A stretch of DNA of 64,000 nucleotides from contig OZ014411.1 in assembly GCA_963965975.1 (NCBI GenBank), positions 22,162,249 to 22,226,248 of the forward strand, read 5' to 3'. Both the position numbers and the translations under genes were made by a program. A model generated the notes under the pieces. The model saw only the letters and a list, made by a program, of their open reading frames with translations, did no database searches and had not been told where the DNA came from. Shown here in pieces: positions 34,724-45,899 of the stretch. Within the stretch, counting starts at the first letter, position 1, and every line of letters starts with the position of its first letter. This DNA comes from Xestospongia bergquistia. Lineage: Eukaryota > Porifera > Demospongiae > Haplosclerida > Petrosiidae.

Positions 34724-35169
34724 GAAGCCTACATTCCAATTCCTATTACCAAATTCAATTAAACGTGGTTATACAGAGTTTGAATGTCCATCCTTGGCTT
34801 TGCTAAATAATGGAACAATATACAACCAAAGTCAGGGACCCAATCAAACTGGAAATATCTCGCTGACGCTCGATTCTAAGAGACGGCTCGTGGTACTTGC
34901 ATTCCGCGTTTTATTAACAAGAAATGGCGCACATGCCAAAAATGGAATTAGGAATAAGATACTGAAACTCATCAACTGGGTCATTAATTGGAATTTTTTA
35001 ATACACGAAGGTGCGTGGAAGAAAATAGGAAATGGTGCACATGCAAAGTATGGAATAAGGAATAAGAAATTGAACTCATCAACTAGGTCGTTAGTTGGGA
35101 TTTTTAAATACGCCAAGGTTAGCAGATGAAATATGAAACAGCAATTGGAATGTCTGTCTGAGATTTCCG
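34724..35169. mobile_element. MITE, GAAGCCT...AGGCTTC family, copy 1
   Basis: Begins 'gaagcctacattccaattcc' and ends 'ggaatgtctgtctgagatttc', an inverted terminal repeat of about 25 bp. The internal 'tggaattaggaataag' / 'catcaactgggtc' block is repeated twice. The 139-codon open frame inside is incidental. Confidence 0.65.
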
Positions 35170-35533
35170 TAATCCAGAGACAGACAATCCAATTTCTATT
35201 GCCAATTTAAATTAAATGGGGTTATATGGTGTGTGAATGTCCGTCCTCAGTTTCTGTAAATAATAGACCTACAATACACAACTAAAGTCAGGAACCCAAC
35301 CCAACTGGAAACGTATTGCTGACACTCGATTCTAAGACATGGCTCATGGTAATTGCACTCCACGTTTTATTAAATAACAAAAAAAAGCATAAAAGTGGCG
35401 CATATACCAAACATGGAATTAGGAGTAAGAAAATTGGAACTCATCAAGTGGGCCATTAATTGGGATTTTTAAATGAACCTTTGTTCAAGAAAGAAATAAG
35501 AGATAGATAATTGGAATGTCCATCTGCAGCTTC
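35170..35533. mobile_element. MITE, same family, copy 2
   Basis: Same orientation as copy 1 and abutting it; ends 'ggaatgtccatctgcagcttc'. Confidence 0.6.
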
Positions 35534-35925
35534 TGTACATTCCATTTCCTATTTCTTCCACACACCTTCGTGTATTAAAAAATTCGAATTAATGATCCAG
35601 TTGATGAGTTTCAATTTCTTATTCCTTAATCCTTATTCCATTTTTTTCCATTTGTGCCATTTCTAGGCTTTTCATCTTACTTATTAAAATGTGGAGCACA
35701 AGTACTATGAGCAGTCTCTTACAATCTAGTGTCAGTGAGACATTTGCAGTTGGGTTGGGTTTCTGATTATGGTTGAATTTTGTAGGTCTGTCACATACAA
35801 AAACCAATGATGAATGTTCCAACCCATTCTGTCATTTACAGAATCCAAGGATGGATATTTCAACTCCTTATAACCCTGTTTGATTGAAATTGGAAATATG
35901 ATTGGAATGCCTGTCTGCAGCTTCT
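35534..35925. mobile_element. MITE, same family, copy 3, inverted
   Basis: Reverse orientation relative to copies 1 and 2: 'cacaccttcgtgtattaaaa' near the start, 'ggaaatatgattggaatgcc' near the end. A further fragment follows to about 36175. Confidence 0.6.
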
Positions 35926-36179
35926 GTCATTCCTATTTCAATTCTACCTTCTACGGCTCAATGAAGTGAAGCACGGAGTACGAGCACTACAAACTGCCTC
36001 TTATAATGGAGTGAAGCAAGATACTTCTTGTTAGGGTGGGGATATAGGATTGTAGTTGTTAAATATCCCATCAAAGAATACAAAATAGAATTGGAATGGG
36101 AATATTTTTTGGAAAACTTCAAAGCAGAATATGAAATTGCAATGTAGAATTGGATGTCCGTCTTCGGATTCTGTATTAC

Positions 36180-37640
36180 ACTGAGTCTACAAAATTGCCA
36201 TTTCACTGTGACTGTCATTGCCACACCCGCTATAGTTAAACTAGCACTTATAATGTATATTTTAACATCATCTATCACCTGAAATGATTGCAAAAAGTAA
36301 AGAAATCTTTATACAATCCTATTACCTATTTATTCTAAATATTTACTAATAAGTTCTCATGTAATAACAACATGGCAATTGCAAAAATATTGTTGTCGTA
36401 TTAGAAACTGTAGCAAGGGTTCTGCATTTTAGTATTTTCATATATCATAATCAAAGAAACTTAAACAACTTTGACATATGATTCAATTAGGGATGATGTT
36501 CATTTTTATGTTGGATTTCTAAATTGAATTTTACAGCTGAATTGTTACTTTTATAGCATATCTACCTACTATATTCCGATAATAAATGATGTTTTGTATT
36601 TTGGTGAATAGCAACAGGAGAACACTATTAATTACATGAGATAGGGTGATAGCAAGTTAATTCTTTATTCAAACATTTGACTCTTGTGTGAAGCAAAGAC
36701 TTTATATGTTGATGGAATCTTCCAGACATTACTCAGCCCTTTTTTTCGATCAATTCTTTACTAATTATACTTTTAAACATGGGAGATAATGTCCCCTCAT
36801 GTATTGTCTAGTTATTATCAAGCAAAACTTGAAAAACGTATATCAGAAGTTTTGCATTTGTGAAAATACAAAATAATAATCTATATTTTGAACTTGAACA
36901 TTCTGTGGCAATAGCACATTTTGAACTTGCAGTAAAAAAGGAATTTAGAGGCTTATATTTAGAAAATTGCATGTTAAGCTGGTTGAATTTGTTGAAGTTA
37001 CAGAATGAATAAACAAAAGCAGAGGGTTAAAGGTACAGCAGCTGGCATCTGGCATGTGTACACCAAGCAGGTTAAGAGTGATCAATAGAGATTATAAAAT
37101 TATATAGCTGAAGACTCACGTTTATGAAAAGACCATCAACTTAGAATGTCAGCATACACTAATTTGTAAAAATTTGATTGTTACAATAGACGTTTAACTG
37201 TTCATTTCCAGCACACATTTGATTATTTTATAATAGTTTTCAAGCGGATCCTACTGAAACCATGTCAACATCGATGGGCGTTCATCTATTACCTGAGTAC
37301 CATGTGCTTAGCAATGACTAACAAAGTTGGTTCCTTTTCTTTGTTCACAGAATTTAAGTGTGGTCTAGATGATCTTAAAAACTTGGTAGCCATCCCTTTT
37401 ATATTTTCAACTTCAATTCTACAATGAACAGAGAGCCTGTAAAAAGTACTAGAGTGAATTAGTAGGCGTCATATATTAGGAATGAAAATCTCTAGGGTGT
37501 TTTTTTATCCAACCCTGCAATTTTGTATTTTGTACGCGTAGCTATCTCTCCAATCTGAATCAAGAGTCCTTGCTGCGCAAAATAACTGATCAAAGTCTTT
37601 TTGGCAAATGATATACTGTTCAGAGATTCACATTTGTTGA
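36180..37640. other. Non-coding, nothing recognised
   Basis: No exon, RNA or transposon recognised between the MITE cluster and the Ginger-like element. Confidence 0.4.
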
Positions 37641-37647
37641 AGAAAGT

Positions 37648-39202
37648 ATGGCTGAGGGAGACGATCTAATTGATGAAGGTTTTCTTTATGTGTCAGAGAA
37701 AAAATATCCAGATGGAGCCAGTGCAACTAGGAAGAAAATAATTAGGAAAAAGGCAGAAAAATTTGTCGTAGTTGATGGAGAGCTGTACTACAAACCTGGA
37801 AAAAAGAAGCAAGTAAAATGACAATATTTATAAAATAAAGTTTCAATAGTTGTTGGAACTTTTGTAGATAGGTGAATACATACAGACTTGAAGTGAGCAA
37901 TTAAAGATTGTGAAATCGTGTCACTTTGATCCAACATTGGGACATATGGAGCTTAAGAAAACAGTAGGACATTCAGGGAATGATTTATGTGGGAATGTAT
38001 ATAGAATGATGTCAAAGAAACAGTAGGTTTGTTTAAAATTTGGTGTTGTCTTATATCAACACATGCAGGTTTCTACCTGTAATGAATGTCAGAGAAACCC
38101 AATTGTTATTAACAATGAGGTTCATCCTATACCAGTATATTCTCCATGGTACCATGTGGTAATTGCTTTGTTGGCCGAAAATATCTCCAACATCTAGAAA
38201 TGGGAATCGTTTTATTCTCACTATGTCAAATTATTTTACAAAATAGGTGGAGGCCATTCCCTTGCCTAGCAAATGTGCCCATAGTGTCACTGAAACTTTA
38301 TTCAAGGTAATGATAATTATTATTATGTAAAATTATAGAACAATATCCATACAATTCACATTTGCTGCAGATTTTTATGAGAATGGGTCTTCCTAAATTG
38401 TTAACAAGTGACTAAGGCAGAGAGTTTAGATGCTAACTCGACAAAGATCTTTAAAAACTTCTAGGCATAAAGCGACATTTTACCACACCCTATCATCCAC
38501 AGTTATTGTAGTCAGTGTAAAAATTGGAATTGATTAGATGAATGGTGGAATCAAACCATTAAACAGATGTTGGTGAAATTTATTCATGACAGGAAATATG
38601 AATAGGATTTATTTTTAGAGACATGTGTGTTTGCATATAATACATGCATCCAAGCATGAATTGTCTCTGCATACATCATTTGAACTTATGTTTGGTAGAA
38701 GAGCTGTCATACCAATTAATGTTGAAACAAAAAAAAGAAGAGAATTAACTCCTACATGAATATCTAAGAAACACATCTGTAAGTTTTTGTTTTACTTACT
38801 GATTTTACTAAAAAGAAGAACGACAATAAAAGTGTATAATGTGTATAATAATTTTATATCAGTCTTTCATTAATTATCATTATTTTATACAGGAGGATGT
38901 TATAGTCACTGTTGATGCACTAACTACTCAAAGAAAAGCCTTGCTTGAGAATGCGAGAAAAAATATAGAAGTAGCACAGCAGAGATAACAAGAGCAAGAT
39001 GATCGAAAACATTCAATTCCACCAAAGTTTGGTGTTAGAGTCAAAGTTCTGAAAAATACTTCTTATGCAAAAAGAGAAAGGGAGGCTGTATGGATCACAA
39101 ATGGCTAGGATCATATGAAGTTATAAAAGATGTCAGCAAAGGTTTTTTTCACTCAAAAGTGTAGAGAGTGGTAAAACTATTAAACGAATCCATGTTGCCC
39201 AC
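37648..39202 (+). pseudogene. Ginger-like transposon integrase with introns, broken
   Basis: Starts 'MAEGDDLIDEGFLYVSEKKY', then 'RKKAEKFVVVDGELYYK'. The H2C2 and core regions follow in pieces: 'CHFDPTLGH', 'CNECQRNPI', 'FMRMGLPKLLTSD', 'YHPQ' and a C-terminal GPY/F-like region 'KWLGSYEVIKDVSKG'. Clear GT-AG introns interrupt it (for example about 38308-38370, GTAATGAT to TTTGCTGCAG, and about 38782-38892, GTAAGTTT to TTTTATACAG). Introns plus this domain set fit a DNA transposon of the Ginger type rather than a retrotransposon. In-frame stops (SD-stop-GREF) show it is dead. Confidence 0.65.
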
Positions 39203-39796
39203 TTGAAAGTCTATTATTCACTTTCAAATTCACCAAATTCTAGCAATCTACTATCACCTTTCAATCCTAATGATCACTCAGTTATAGTTCCATCCCCATT
39301 TCACTTAGACAATAATTCACGTATTTCATTATTAAATTATTCAAGTGTTCCAAAGTCATTTGACCCTGACAATTCTTCTAGATATAGGTATTGCCAGTCA
39401 CAAGTAGGCTCATCAGATTGTGGTCTCTTTGCTCTGACTTTTGCATCAGTGATTGCTATGGGAAATGATCCAGGTAGATTTGAACATGAGAGACACTTAC
39501 ACAGCTGCTTAAATAAAGGAACGTTTTCCACGTTTCCTACAAGACATGTTGGTCGAAAAGTCCATAAAATCACCAATATTGTAAAGATACCAGTATATTG
39601 CAAATATCAGACGCCAGAGATCAAAGATTTAATGATTCAATGCAGCACTTGTTCTGAATGGTATCATATTGATGCTGTGTGCAAGTCTCAGAAGAGGTCA
39701 TTAAAAAAAGATCTTCCATTTGGTTGGTTATGTGACAACTGTGATAAGATTTCATATAATGTTGTATATAATCAATTCAAAAGTTTATTACAGTAA
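39203..39796 (+). CDS. Ulp1-type protease fragment plus PHD finger of the Ginger-like element
   Basis: A 197-codon open frame continuing the transposon polyprotein (no ATG at its start; it opens with TTG inside 'HVAHLKVYYS'). 'QSQVGSSDCGLFALTFASV' (about residues 66-84) holds the Gln and catalytic Cys of a C48/Ulp1-type peptidase, but the His/Asp part is absent. 'VYCKYQTPE', 'IQCSTCSEWYHIDAVC' and 'GWLCDNC' (about 131-179) form a PHD-type zinc finger. It remains open while the integrase is broken. A TAA ends it. Confidence 0.65.
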   Translation: MKVYYSLSNSPNSSNLLSPFNPNDHSVIVPSPFHLDNNSRISLLNYSSVPKSFDPDNSSRYRYCQSQVGSSDCGLFALTFASVIAMGNDPGRFEHERHLHSCLNKGTFSTFPTRHVGRKVHKITNIVKIPVYCKYQTPEIKDLMIQCSTCSEWYHIDAVCKSQKRSLKKDLPFGWLCDNCDKISYNVVYNQFKSLLQ

Positions 39797-39799
39797 AAT

Positions 39800-40800
39800 A
39801 AAAATTAATGTTAACCTTAAATATTATTAGTATATAATGAAATATAACAAGTTATATTTTTATATATCCTAGGATAAAATATTGCAAGCAATTTGCAAAC
39901 CAATTTGCTAAATGGTGAAAATGGATTTGGACTTGGTCGTAATATCTACTATGCTGTTATAGCACAAGATGTGTGATATTTGGAAAGGATAGTTCTATTA
40001 TTATAAGAAAACAATGAAAAGTGAAATATAGTATGTGTGATTAATATTTAGTGATATTTCTCTGATTATAAGGTACTAAAACAAGAGTTTTTTGATGCAG
40101 TCCTGCTATATTTGTAATGACACTTAATGAAAGCATTGTTTAAGTGTCTAAGCGATTACAATGTGTCGTCAGATAATTCGTCAAATGGTTTATGTAAGTA
40201 TGCTGGAAGAATATGAATACCAGTAGGAAAACCTTTTTAATTCTATTATCAAAAAAGTTTTGAAGATGCAATTACTAGCAATTGAGACAAGTGCAAGTGA
40301 AATTTGGGTCACTTGAACGTGATCGATTAATTCATTTTGCCAACACTACCAATAATTGACTTGAAAGTCATAGTCAAAGTTGTCCTTATATCAGTCTTGC
40401 CTTGTACAACTCTGGTCGATTGTTCAAATCAACTGTAAAGATATTGTTCTTCTTGTCTCTTTAATTGTGGAGATCCAATGATATTTTGCAACATGTACTG
40501 TAACAAGTGATTTTGTTTGTTTCACTTGCAATAATGTAACATCAGAAATTAAGTTGAAATCAAAGTGGTGCTGTGACAAATGTTTAATAGACTGATCTGA
40601 TCTACTTTTACTTATGTAGTTGCATTTAAAAAGTTTGTTCTTTAGTATAACCAAAAACACAAATATCGATATGATGTAGATGGGTGGAGTCTAATTTTTG
40701 AATATACGTAGATTAAAATATCCGAGATTGAAATTAAGTGAGGAAGTAGTATATAGTTTAGAACTGTTACATGATGATATTGTGTGCAACTTCAGCTGAC
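39800..40800. other. Non-coding, nothing recognised
   Basis: AT-rich; could include the 3' end of the Ginger-like element, but no terminal repeat was found. Confidence 0.35.
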
Positions 40801-41428
40801 AGTGTCAACTGTGAGCTTCGGCTCTTGCTCCTACCGTGTTGTCAGTGTCAATAGCCATTTCATAGTTGTTATCAGTTGGTGAAAAAATACTTAAAGAATT
40901 TAGTAAGAGAATGGAGATTAGACGAAACTGGACATCGCCGATCAAGTAACATGTCACCTAGTGACCTTGAAGTCGTATATAAAATCTAGGTAGGTCGGTA
41001 ACGTAAACCGTTGTCAATCGAATCACGAGAGTGGAACTCTAAACGTTGTACAATGATAGACTGTTTGTGCATGGAGAGTAGTAATTCATGATCAGAGGAA
41101 CTGCTTCATTGTATGGTTTGTCTTGGTGGTAAGCACCACCAATTGTACACCAGAGAATATGTCAGAGAGTGTGTTTTCGTGAACTATTATACTATCTACT
41201 ACTTTTTTTAATAATAAGAATGTACAGTAGGTACATTACATAAGGTAAGAAAATTGGTAGTATTTCATTTATTCCAAATCACATCATGTACGAAAATTCC
41301 TTTGGTGAGTGATTAATATTTATCATTATTTTATAATAATAATTTTGTTCAGTTATGCCTTGTCTCATCAGGATACCAGCAGTATTGGTATTGCCACTAG
41401 TGGCCTTTCAGCTATGTCCTTATTTTAA

Positions 41429-41687
41429 TCACACTTCACAGATAAAATGTGAGTTTGCATCTATTTTATAGTGTTTGTGTACCTTTGTACTTACCTAAAG
41501 ATTTTAGAAGTAGTTTCCACAACAAAGTTTGACCTTTTGTTAATGCATGGCAAACGAGATATTTAATTTGTTCATGAACGTGTCCATATTTTAATAATAT
41601 TATTGTAGATATAGATCAGTGTTTAGTAAAAACTTATTGAAATTACATTGTGTCAAAAAGCTTATATATAGCTTATCACTATATATA

Positions 41688-41758
<71 letters not shown>

Positions 41759-42559
41759 GAAGGATACCCAGACAAAAAATCTTCCCCAATATGAATTTAC
41801 CACAACTAATCAATTGTCTAAAATCACTACACATGCACACACACACATACCTCTGAGAAACTGTTTCAAAGCTTCTAGGAGTTTACGTGTAACAAGTTGT
41901 GGAGCATTTGATATCCAAGTACACACATTAGACAAGAAACTATGAATTACTTGCTTGGTACATGTTCTTGCAGTTTGAAGAACCTGTAGTGATAATATGT
42001 TATCTTTAATGGTATCTTCAAAGATATAAATATATTATATATATTATTGGTTTCAAACCTGTTGAATTGCCTTTATATTCCAGAGATCAATAAAGCTAAA
42101 AACTTTAAAGGCAATGCAATGCAAGTTAGTGTAACTCAAAAGAATAACAGTACAGAATCCATTATCTGTATAACAAGGTTGATGACTATTGAAAGCAATT
42201 GTTTTCAATTCAGTGCATGTTCCACCTGATTTGTAGACATTGCTGTTCAAAATAGCTTTCATCAAGCAACTTTTCACGTTATTAACCCAAGTTTGACCCT
42301 ATAAGAAATTACTAAAAATAAATATAAAACACTAAATACTTACAGCAGGTGTGAAACAGGCTTGGTTATCTGTGAATTTGCGGCAGTATCTGTGACCATA
42401 GGCAAGAGGATATCCATTTTCACCACACTGAAATTTTTGCTCTACACACTGAGTATAGAAGGAACAGTCACCATTATTAGCTAGAGCTGTACAGTCCGGA
42501 TCCTGAGCTTTGATAGTAACTGCCAGACAGAGCACCACTGCAAGCACCTGTAGCGTCAT
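41429..42559 (-). CDS. Secreted Cys-rich stanniocalcin-like protein, paralogue 2
   Basis: Four exons: 42344-42559, 42059-42298, 41851-41983 and 41429-41460 (621 bp, 206 residues). Signal peptide 'MTLQVLAVVLCLAVTIKA'. The body carries 'CSFYTQCVEQKFQCGENGY', 'YGHRYCRKF', 'GQTWVNNVKSCLMKAIL', 'CTELKTIAF' and 'CYTDNGFC', closer to the general family pattern than paralogue 1. Exon 3 is exactly 133 bp, as in both paralogues. The last exon adds 9 residues with one Cys ('ANSHFICEV'). All splice sites are canonical; no defect seen. The extra Met four codons upstream (MHYI) lies nearer the TATA box and is the less likely start. Confidence 0.65.
41690..41758. repeat. (AT)n microsatellite in intron 3 of paralogue 2
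   Basis: Alternating AT with one GT interruption, 93 bases downstream of exon 3. Confidence 0.95.
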
Positions 42560-42590
42560 GATATAATGCAACTTTGTTGGATGTTGAATA

Positions 42591-42634
42591 GCTTTAAATA
42601 GTTAGTGTCATTAGTAGACCGCCTACTCGCTTAA
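42591..42634 (-). promoter_or_regulatory. Core promoter of paralogue 2
   Basis: TATTTAAAGC at 42591-42600 and TTAAGCGAGTAGGCGGTC at 42617-42634, aligned with the boxes at 7107-7140; the GGGCG core is mutated to AGGCG. Confidence 0.5.
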
Positions 42635-42949
42635 CTCGTGAAAGGTGAGAATGCCCGAAGGTCATCAGCCGCGCGAATAATTATTATTAAACACGATTAT
42701 GAATGAAAATGCAAGACAGTAGTCCTTCGAGCTATTATAAGCGTGAAACAGTAGCTACTTATTGCATTTTTCTGGAGCTAGTCTCTTTGGCAAGATCTAT
42801 GAGGCGTTGTTTTCTGACAATTGAATGCATTCAATGGTATATGGGGCGCTGGCGCACCATAGGGATGTGCCTTCTTGTCAGTGAGTGACTTCTTATGATA
42901 TCACAATGAAAAATTATTAGACACATTGCACTTAAGCTAGTGGGCGTCT

Positions 42950-43834
42950 GCATGAAGTTTACTCAAAATTGTGAAGATAGTAAAATTTTGTATGTTGTCA
43001 AGGAAACATTTGATTAAAGTCTGATTAGCATTCTTACCAGAGGTTAAATATAGTTGTATAGTAAGTGTCTGAACATAAGCTTGAGTTTTTGAAATGAATA
43101 TAAATATGACTCGAAGTACAGTTGTATCCTGTCATGTTACTAGCTATATATAATGTACGAATATATAGTGTTAGTTTGTTACCACTGTGGCTAAAAATAA
43201 AAGTATGTTAGTAAAAGGTCTATAATATTAATACACTATAACTAAAGCTAATACTAAAATTAAAAGAATACTATAACTAAGACTAAATAATTGTTCAAAA
43301 GGTGATGATGACCAACATTTACTATACTATTCATAAACAGTCAATTCTTTTAAATTGTAGTTTTTCCTTTCCATAGTGAGGCATTGTAAAAAAAAACCTC
43401 ATAATATACCTCACTTATTATTTACACTAAATGTATGAGTAATATACTATTACTAATGAAGAAATCAAACCTAATATTGAAGCTATATCTATTCAAATTA
43501 TACCAATATCGATATTCAAGATCATTCAGATGCCATTTATATATAATACTACACCATGCTACTTATTGCAAAGACTAGTTATTGTCTGTACTCTACTGTC
43601 CATGTATCCATCACCTTAAAAATGATTTTCCATTTATACAATTAAAAAAATCAGCTGATCATCACATCATTAGATATAAATGAGCTGTCATAACTGCTAT
43701 ATTTTAATTTACAATAAGATCAAACCAACACTACAAATTCTATGATAGGATTAGATCAGAGTATGTGTTCTTAGAAATATACTGACTTTTATGTCAGGGG
43801 ACAACAATGCATTTATACATTGTTATTTATGTAC
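42950..43834. repeat. Duplicated 5' flank of the stanniocalcin-like locus, copy 2, first part
   Basis: Collinear with 7400-8390 and about 62000-62780; interrupted by the hAT insertion and resuming at 45202. Confidence 0.65.
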
Positions 43835-45201
43835 CAGGCCCGGCGCAACCAGTACGGCTGGTACAGCCATGGCCTTACCACATTTCTTGGATAATTATAT
43901 GCATATAGAGCTACATGCTAAAATTTATGCTTCCCTTTTATGATCAACCCATGGGTTCTGACTTTCTAGACTCGCTCGTGAAACTATTGTTCTGTTTAAT
44001 GCACACCTGCTCCACCCATCAGTCACGTGTTGATCAAGTGCAATGCATATCTAGATAATTATGAAGTCCTCTTAGGTGTTTGGGAAGAATCAAAGGAATC
44101 CCGTCTTGATAGCGATGTAAAAGCTAGGATTATTGAGGTGGATGCCCAAATGCAAACTTTTGATTTTCTGTTTGGGGTGTCTCTTGGGGCACTGATACTT
44201 AACCACAGCAATAACCTAAGTAAAACACTCCAGCATGCTACCTTGTCTGCTGCAGAGGGTCAGCACTAAGCTAAATTAACTCTTGATGTTCTGAAGTCTA
44301 TTCAGCAACCTGAACACTTCCAATCCTTTTATCAACGTGTACTATTACGACAGCAGCAATTAGATATTGGTTCACTATGTCTTCCACGTAAGCGATGTGC
44401 ACCTAGTCATTTGGAAGTGGATTCATCTGATGGTGATTTTCATTCTTCTGTTGAAGACCACTATAGAGCAGTCTTTTACGAGGCGTTTGATTTAGTCATT
44501 ATGGGTATTACTGAGAGGTTCGACCAACCTGGGTATAAGATCTACCAAAATGTTGAAGACCTCATCTTGAAGGCATGTCAAGGAAAGCAGTGCGAAGAGG
44601 AACTTGACTTTGTGTGTACTCACTACAAAGTTGATGTGAACAAATACCAACTTTAGAGTCAGCTGTCTCTCGTTCAGTCATTGGTGAAAGAGTATTCATT
44701 TTATAGCCAAAACCCTTTCTGATCTATCTACAGCTCAACGTGGTACCTTTTCTCAGGTGTTTGTAGTAATGAAACTTCTTTTGGTTATGCCAGCTACAAA
44801 TGCCACCTCTGAATGATCATTTTCAGCACTTTGAAGGGTGAAGACTTACCTTAGATCATCCATGGGTCAGATGCGGCTTAACAATCTCATGGTGCTCCAT
44901 GTCCATAAGGACTTGACAGACAGTCTAGACTTCCGTAGTGTTGGTAATGAATTTGTTGGGGGAAAAGAAGTTCGAATGAGACATTTTGGAAAGTTTTAAA
45001 CATTTTTTGTATTCTGATTGTATTATTTTGTACACAAAAATATTTATTATTGTTGCCTCAGATTGCACCGGAATTGATTTTGGAGGATATAAATTTCAAA
45101 ACTTTTCTGGAAGGTATGCCCCCACACCTCCCTAGAGGGCAACAAATGTGCCAAGGCAGCAATGTGGCTGTACCACATCAAATTAGCTTGCTCCAGGCCT
45201 G
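43835..45201. mobile_element. hAT-superfamily element, short copy
   Basis: 1367 bp with inverted ends CAGGCCCGGCGCAA (43835) and CAGGCCTGGAGCAA (reverse complement of the right end at 45201). The flanks read tatgtac | element | tgtacat; TGTAC is shared directly on both sides. The sister flanks at about 8390, 51570 and 62790 lack the insertion. It encodes only part of a transposase, so it is an internally deleted, non-autonomous copy. Confidence 0.7.
44027..44998 (+). pseudogene. hAT transposase, C-terminal half with stops
   Basis: One frame, interrupted by three or more stops, encodes the ZMYM/TTF-type hAT transposase end: 'CNAYLDNYEVLLGVWEES', 'DFLFGVSLGALILNHSNNLS', 'YQRVLLRQQQLDIG' and the dimerisation region 'LLLVMPATNATSE', 'TYLRSSMGQMRLNNLMVLHV', 'NEFVGGKEV', 'HFGKF'. 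The C-terminal signature is well kept; the N-terminal zinc finger and first catalytic Asp are missing. Confidence 0.65.
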
Positions 45202-45890
45202 TGTACATATACAAAGTAGTGTACACTTGTCACAACTTTACTCTCCTTCTTATCATGATTTCACATACAACAGTTATGGTAAGAATCTGTTGAGACTGAT
45301 GGATATAGTTGCTTTATTGGTAAGAACAACCAATCATAGACAAATCAATTTGTTGACAACCAAGATTGATATAATACATTAGATAGACCTCTGGCAATAC
45401 CACATATACATTGATGAGTTCATTACATTAATTACATGTACAGTGTGAATTATTAGCTACACTACTATATATGTGTGCTTATGTAGTACATCCTTAAGTG
45501 ATTACTATAGAAAAACTCGTAAACACTGACTGAACCAAAGAGAAACTCTTTCAAAAGGAAATATATACTTTGATGAAACTGTACATCACACATATGTAGG
45601 TTATTATATTTACGTACATATATTACTAAACTTCAGACTACTCTCAGTATTCTAGAATATGTTTGCTTAATCATATCACCACTATAGAGGCACTCCCTTT
45701 ATGTAAATTATTATGGAATGATAAAACCTCAGTTTGTGAAGTGTTGATATATTCTGGTTCAAATCATATCATTATTACTAATGTGAGTTTGAGCATTTTT
45801 TTGATTGAAATTCACATTACACAAGAATGACATCCTACCTTTTCACATATATAGGATTAAAATATATTTATTATAATGTTGAGCGTGTAT
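45202..45890. repeat. Duplicated 5' flank, copy 2, second part
   Basis: Resumes the alignment to 8395-9060 and 62785-63360 directly after the hAT element; 'gatgagtt', 'aattacatgtaca' and 'cagtttgtgaagtgttga' are shared. Confidence 0.65.
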
Positions 45891-45899
45891 TATATAACT

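Noticed and set aside
34710-35129. 139-codon open frame and its opposite-strand partner
   Set aside because: Lies wholly inside a MITE with internal repeats; no domain, and other family copies have stops.
41600-41945. Tyr/Ile-repeat open frames on both strands
   Set aside because: Products of the (AT)n tract; they overlap exon 3 of the second stanniocalcin-like gene on the correct strand.
45050-45382. 110-codon plus-strand open frame as a gene
   Set aside because: It runs from the end of the hAT element into the duplicated flank; sister flanks do not conserve it.
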